Assembly (NCBI RefSeq): GCF_001442535.1 | Contig: NZ_CP013141.1 | Span: forward strand, 62,037-126,036 | Reading direction: 5' to 3' | DNA length: 64,000 nucleotides | Origin: Lysobacter antibioticus | GTDB taxonomy: Bacteria; Pseudomonadota; Gammaproteobacteria; Xanthomonadales; Xanthomonadaceae | Shown: one piece after another, positions 61,431-64,000 of the stretch | Numbering within the stretch: the stretch's first letter is position 1 | How the letters are laid out: each line of letters starts with the position of its first letter | The notes under the pieces: generated by a model | Seen by the model: the letters and a program-made list of their open reading frames with translations, nothing else | What the model was told of the DNA's origin: nothing | Databases searched by the model: none | Position numbers and translations under genes: made by a program

Positions 61431-61972
61431 GCGTCGGTGCCGTCGGACGCCGCCGCGGCGTTGCTTTCGCGCCGCGTCGCGGCTTCCAGCTCGAGCTGGG
61501 TCAGGTACAGGCGCAGGTCGAACTCGTGCTGGTGATAGTCCGGGTTCATGTGCGCGCACAGCTGATAGAAAGGCTTGTCGTGGTCGCGGTGCTTGAGGTG
61601 GGCCAGCTCGTGCACCGCGATCATCTCCAGGAACTCGGCCGGCGCATCGCGGAACAAGGTGGCGATGCGGATCTCGCGCGCGGCCTTGAGCCGGCCGCCC
61701 TGGACCCGCGAGATCGCGGTGTGGGTGCCCAGCGCATGCCGCACCACATGCAGCTTATTGTCGTAGATGACCTTGTTGAGCGGGTCGCTCTTGCGCATGT
61801 AGCGGTCCTTGATCTCGACCACGTACTCGAACAAGGCCTTGTCGTCGCGCACCTGGTGGCGGCTGCTGTAACGATTGCGCAGCACTTCGCCCAGGCGCCC
61901 GCTGTCGATCAGCGCGCGCACCTGGTTCAGCACGCGCTCGTTGTAGCCGCGCAGGTAGCGAAGGTCGTCCAT
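61403..61972 (-). CDS. YgjP-like (WLM/M48-like) zinc metalloprotein
   Basis: A 189-residue protein with the zincin motif AVHELAHLKHRDH (HExxH, about residue 120) and third-ligand region KPFYQLCAHMNPDYHQHEFDL. The N-terminal half is helical. This is the YgjP/UTP-pyrophosphatase-like DUF45 layout. Probably a cytoplasmic metallopeptidase of unknown target. It overlaps the darcynin gene tail by 28 bp on the opposite strand. Confidence 0.87.
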   Translation of the reverse strand: MDDLRYLRGYNERVLNQVRALIDSGRLGEVLRNRYSSRHQVRDDKALFEYVVEIKDRYMRKSDPLNKVIYDNKLHVVRHALGTHTAISRVQGGRLKAAREIRIATLFRDAPAEFLEMIAVHELAHLKHRDHDKPFYQLCAHMNPDYHQHEFDLRLYLTQLELEAATRRESNAAAASDGTDAQAASGVRP

Positions 61973-62051
61973 GCGCGAACGATACGGCAAACCCGTCTTG
62001 GGCCGCGAGACGGCGGCCCGGGCCGCCGCCGCGCCGGCGCTGAATTGGGAC

Positions 62052-63878
62052 TCAGGGCCGGTATTCGACCCGCAATTTCGCGCTCGCGCCGCGGTCGATC
62101 CACAGGTGGTGGGTGGCGCCCGGCGGCTGTTCGAAACGCAGGCGCAACTGGGTGCGGCCGCCGCGGTTGAGCGCATTCAGGCCGGCCGCGCTGAATGCGG
62201 TGCTGGTCTGGCGGCCGCCGCTGAAGCGCGCGAGTTCCGCCACCGCCGCTGCATCGGCCGAGGCGGCGTAGTCGCCGGTTTCGATGGTGCAGGCGCCGAA
62301 GCAGCCGCTGCGCGCATCGACCAGCAGGCGATTGCCGGCCGGCTGGCTCCAGGGATCGCCGTAGGCGCTGCGATAGGCGACGCTGAGCGAGGCCGCGACG
62401 ATCTCAGCGCCATCGGGCAGGGCCGAGGTGTCGAACGACAACAGGCTGCGGTTGTGTTTGCCGTCGCTGCCGCGGCCGATCGCCAAGCCGTAGCTCGCTT
62501 CGAGCGCGCCGACCGCTGCCGCGCTGGCATCGGCATTGGCCTTGACGTAACCGTCGTTGATGTCTTCGTTGTCGAATTCCATCACCAAGGGCGGTCCGTT
62601 GCCGCCGCCGCTGACCTCGACCTGGACCGCGAGCGAGGTGGCGGTATTGCCGGTTACGTCCTCGGCGCGTGCCTGCAGATTGTGGATGCCGTTGCTGGCG
62701 GTGCTGCTGTCCCAGCTCGCCGCATACGGCGCTTCGCCATCGCTGGCGAGCAAGGCGCCGTCGACCAGGAAGTCCACCCGCTCCACGCCGACGTAGTCGC
62801 TGGCATTCGCGCTGAGGGCGACCACGCCGCTGACCGAGGCGCCGTTGGCCGGCGAGGTCAGGGCGACCTGCGGTGGGTTCGGATCGATATCGTCCAGCCC
62901 CCAGAAGCGGCCGATGTAGTAGCTCGAACACAGGTTGACGTCGAGTACGTAAGCGCCGGCCGTGCCGCACTGGCTTTCGCCGCTGCCGGGGTCGACCGGC
63001 GTGCCGTGGCCCATGCCGGTGATCGAGTAGGTTTCGACGCGCGCCTGTCCGGCGGCATCGCGATACACCTTGTGCGGATAGCCGGCGATGCTGTCCTCGA
63101 CGTCGGCGACAGCGTCGATGCCGTGTACGTTGGTCCATTGCTGCAGGCTTTCGGCTTGATTGGCCGGACGCACGACGTAGTCGGCGTCGCCGTGCCAGAT
63201 CGAGACGATCGGCCAGGGGCCGGCGTGGCTGCTCGCGGCGCGCACCTTGTCGCCCCATTGCGCCGGCGTCAGGTCGGTGCCGGGCGACATGCACGAGAAC
63301 GCCGCGCTCGAACCGAGCGCGCAGCGGTAGGGAATGCCGGCGACGATGGCGCCGCCGGCGAACACCTCGGGATAGGTCGCCAGCATCACCGCGGTCATGG
63401 CGCCGCCCGAAGACAGGCCGGTGACGTAGACGCGATGGGCGGCGCTGGCGTGATCGCTGCGCATGCGCTCGATCATCTGCCTGATCGACAAGGCCTCGCC
63501 CTGGCCGCGCGTGCTGTCGCCGCTCTCGAACCAATTGAAGCAGGCGTTGGCGTTGTTGGCGCTCTGCTGCTGCGGCAGCAGCAAGGCGAAATGCCAGCGC
63601 TGGGCGAGCAACTCCCAACCGGTTTCGGCGTCGTAGCTGGCCGCACTCTGGGCGCAGCCGTGCAGAGCCACGACCAGCGGCGCATCGGCCGGCAATCCCG
63701 GCGGCACGTACTTGTACATGCGCAGATTGCCCGGGTTGCTGCCGAAGCCGGTGACTTCGGTCAGGGCCAGCGCCGGCGTCGCCGCGCACAGCGCGCCGAG
63801 GGCGAGGGCGAAGCCGGCGATGCGCGCGGCCGCGCGATGCGGACGCGGGGTGACGGAGGGACGGTGCAAAGCGGACAT
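62052..63878 (-). CDS. PHB depolymerase family esterase with Big-like domain
   Basis: A 608-residue secreted esterase. The signal is at about residues 10-40. The catalytic domain, to about residue 330, has VVALHGCAQSAASYDAETGW (oxyanion), YVTGLSSGGAMTAVMLATYPEVFA (nucleophile Ser) and SIWHGDADYVVRPANQ (Asp), with SITGMGHGTPVDPGS supplying the likely catalytic His. After that is a Big/Bacterial-Ig-like domain (PQVALTSPANGASVSGVVALSANASDYVGVERVDFLVDG) and a C-terminal beta-sandwich (LSVAYRSAYGDPW, SAKLRVEYRP). The start has GGGAGTCG. It is likely to hydrolyse PHB-type polymers or xylan esters. Confidence 0.88.
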   Translation of the reverse strand: MSALHRPSVTPRPHRAAARIAGFALALGALCAATPALALTEVTGFGSNPGNLRMYKYVPPGLPADAPLVVALHGCAQSAASYDAETGWELLAQRWHFALLLPQQQSANNANACFNWFESGDSTRGQGEALSIRQMIERMRSDHASAAHRVYVTGLSSGGAMTAVMLATYPEVFAGGAIVAGIPYRCALGSSAAFSCMSPGTDLTPAQWGDKVRAASSHAGPWPIVSIWHGDADYVVRPANQAESLQQWTNVHGIDAVADVEDSIAGYPHKVYRDAAGQARVETYSITGMGHGTPVDPGSGESQCGTAGAYVLDVNLCSSYYIGRFWGLDDIDPNPPQVALTSPANGASVSGVVALSANASDYVGVERVDFLVDGALLASDGEAPYAASWDSSTASNGIHNLQARAEDVTGNTATSLAVQVEVSGGGNGPPLVMEFDNEDINDGYVKANADASAAAVGALEASYGLAIGRGSDGKHNRSLLSFDTSALPDGAEIVAASLSVAYRSAYGDPWSQPAGNRLLVDARSGCFGACTIETGDYAASADAAAVAELARFSGGRQTSTAFSAAGLNALNRGGRTQLRLRFEQPPGATHHLWIDRGASAKLRVEYRP

Positions 63879-64000
63879 GCGATCGACTCCCGCGCCGGTA
63901 GCGAGTCCGGCGTGGCCGCAGTGGGCCACCGCGGGCCCGCGCCCGCCATCGTCCGATGGGGCACATTGCGCTGCAGCACGGGGCCGCACCGCTGCGTCGC

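Overview
The window looks like chromosomal DNA of a Lysobacter-like member of the Xanthomonadaceae (Gammaproteobacteria). The reasons are the very high G+C coding DNA, a pre-pro beta-lytic metalloprotease of the Lysobacter type, a GH19 chitinase and several other secreted hydrolases, many orphan lipoproteins and exported small proteins, and interspersed GTAG-headed palindromic repeats like the SMAG/REP elements of Stenotrophomonas. I see no rRNA, tRNA, CRISPR array, integrase, transposase or prophage genes. The species assignment is inference.

Layout. 1-6.4 kb: end of an unknown gene, a DUF6445 protein, a DUF4287 protein, an M14 carboxypeptidase, a YCII protein, a Tat-exported tyrosinase with a small lipoprotein partner, and a SAM methyltransferase. 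6.4-7.7 kb: a patch of clearly lower G+C with one secreted orphan. 7.7-18.6 kb, almost all on the minus strand: a PhaZ7-like secreted PHB depolymerase, a secreted Gln/Asp-rich protein, a beta-helix/PKD/P-domain protein, an OB-fold protein, a DUF2235 hydrolase, an S33 hydrolase, a LuxR-type solo regulator with a coiled-coil membrane protein, and small orphans. 18.7-24.3 kb: a VOC protein, the beta-lytic protease convergent with a large S8 protease, and an NTF2-like protein.

24.8-34.9 kb: a two-domain alpha/beta hydrolase with C-terminal membrane helices, lipoproteins and exported orphans (including a translationally coupled pair at 28.7-30.2 kb), a class 3 lipase, and a gluzincin lipoprotein. 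35-37 kb: a LysR regulator, then a divergent TetR/VOC pair with two perfect 17-bp palindromic operators between them. 37-48 kb: a TPR-like DUF4034 protein, a DUF1684 protein, a solo cREC receiver, a second S33 hydrolase, an orphan PAAR protein, a HAD phosphatase, a di-haem cytochrome c, and an S41 protease.

48-64 kb: a PhoPQ-activated pathogenicity-related protein, secreted orphans, the GH19 chitinase, a RidA protein, an operon joining a YbdK-type carboxylate-amine ligase to a C26 gamma-glutamyl hydrolase, an AraC/GyrI regulator, a Gfo/Idh/MocA oxidoreductase, an MHS-family MFS transporter behind a 10-bp tandem repeat, a second TetR regulator divergent from a darcynin gene, a YgjP-like metalloprotein, and a second PHB-depolymerase-family esterase.

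How the genes work together: most genes stand alone. The common theme is a secretome for degrading other organisms and polymers (protease, chitinase, lipase, PHA depolymerase, tyrosinase), as expected of a predatory or saprophytic Lysobacter. The clearest regulatory logic is in the two TetR-divergent loci. The most system-like but unexplained units are the tyrosinase/lipoprotein operon, the GTGA-coupled pair at 28.7-30.2 kb and the ligase/hydrolase operon.
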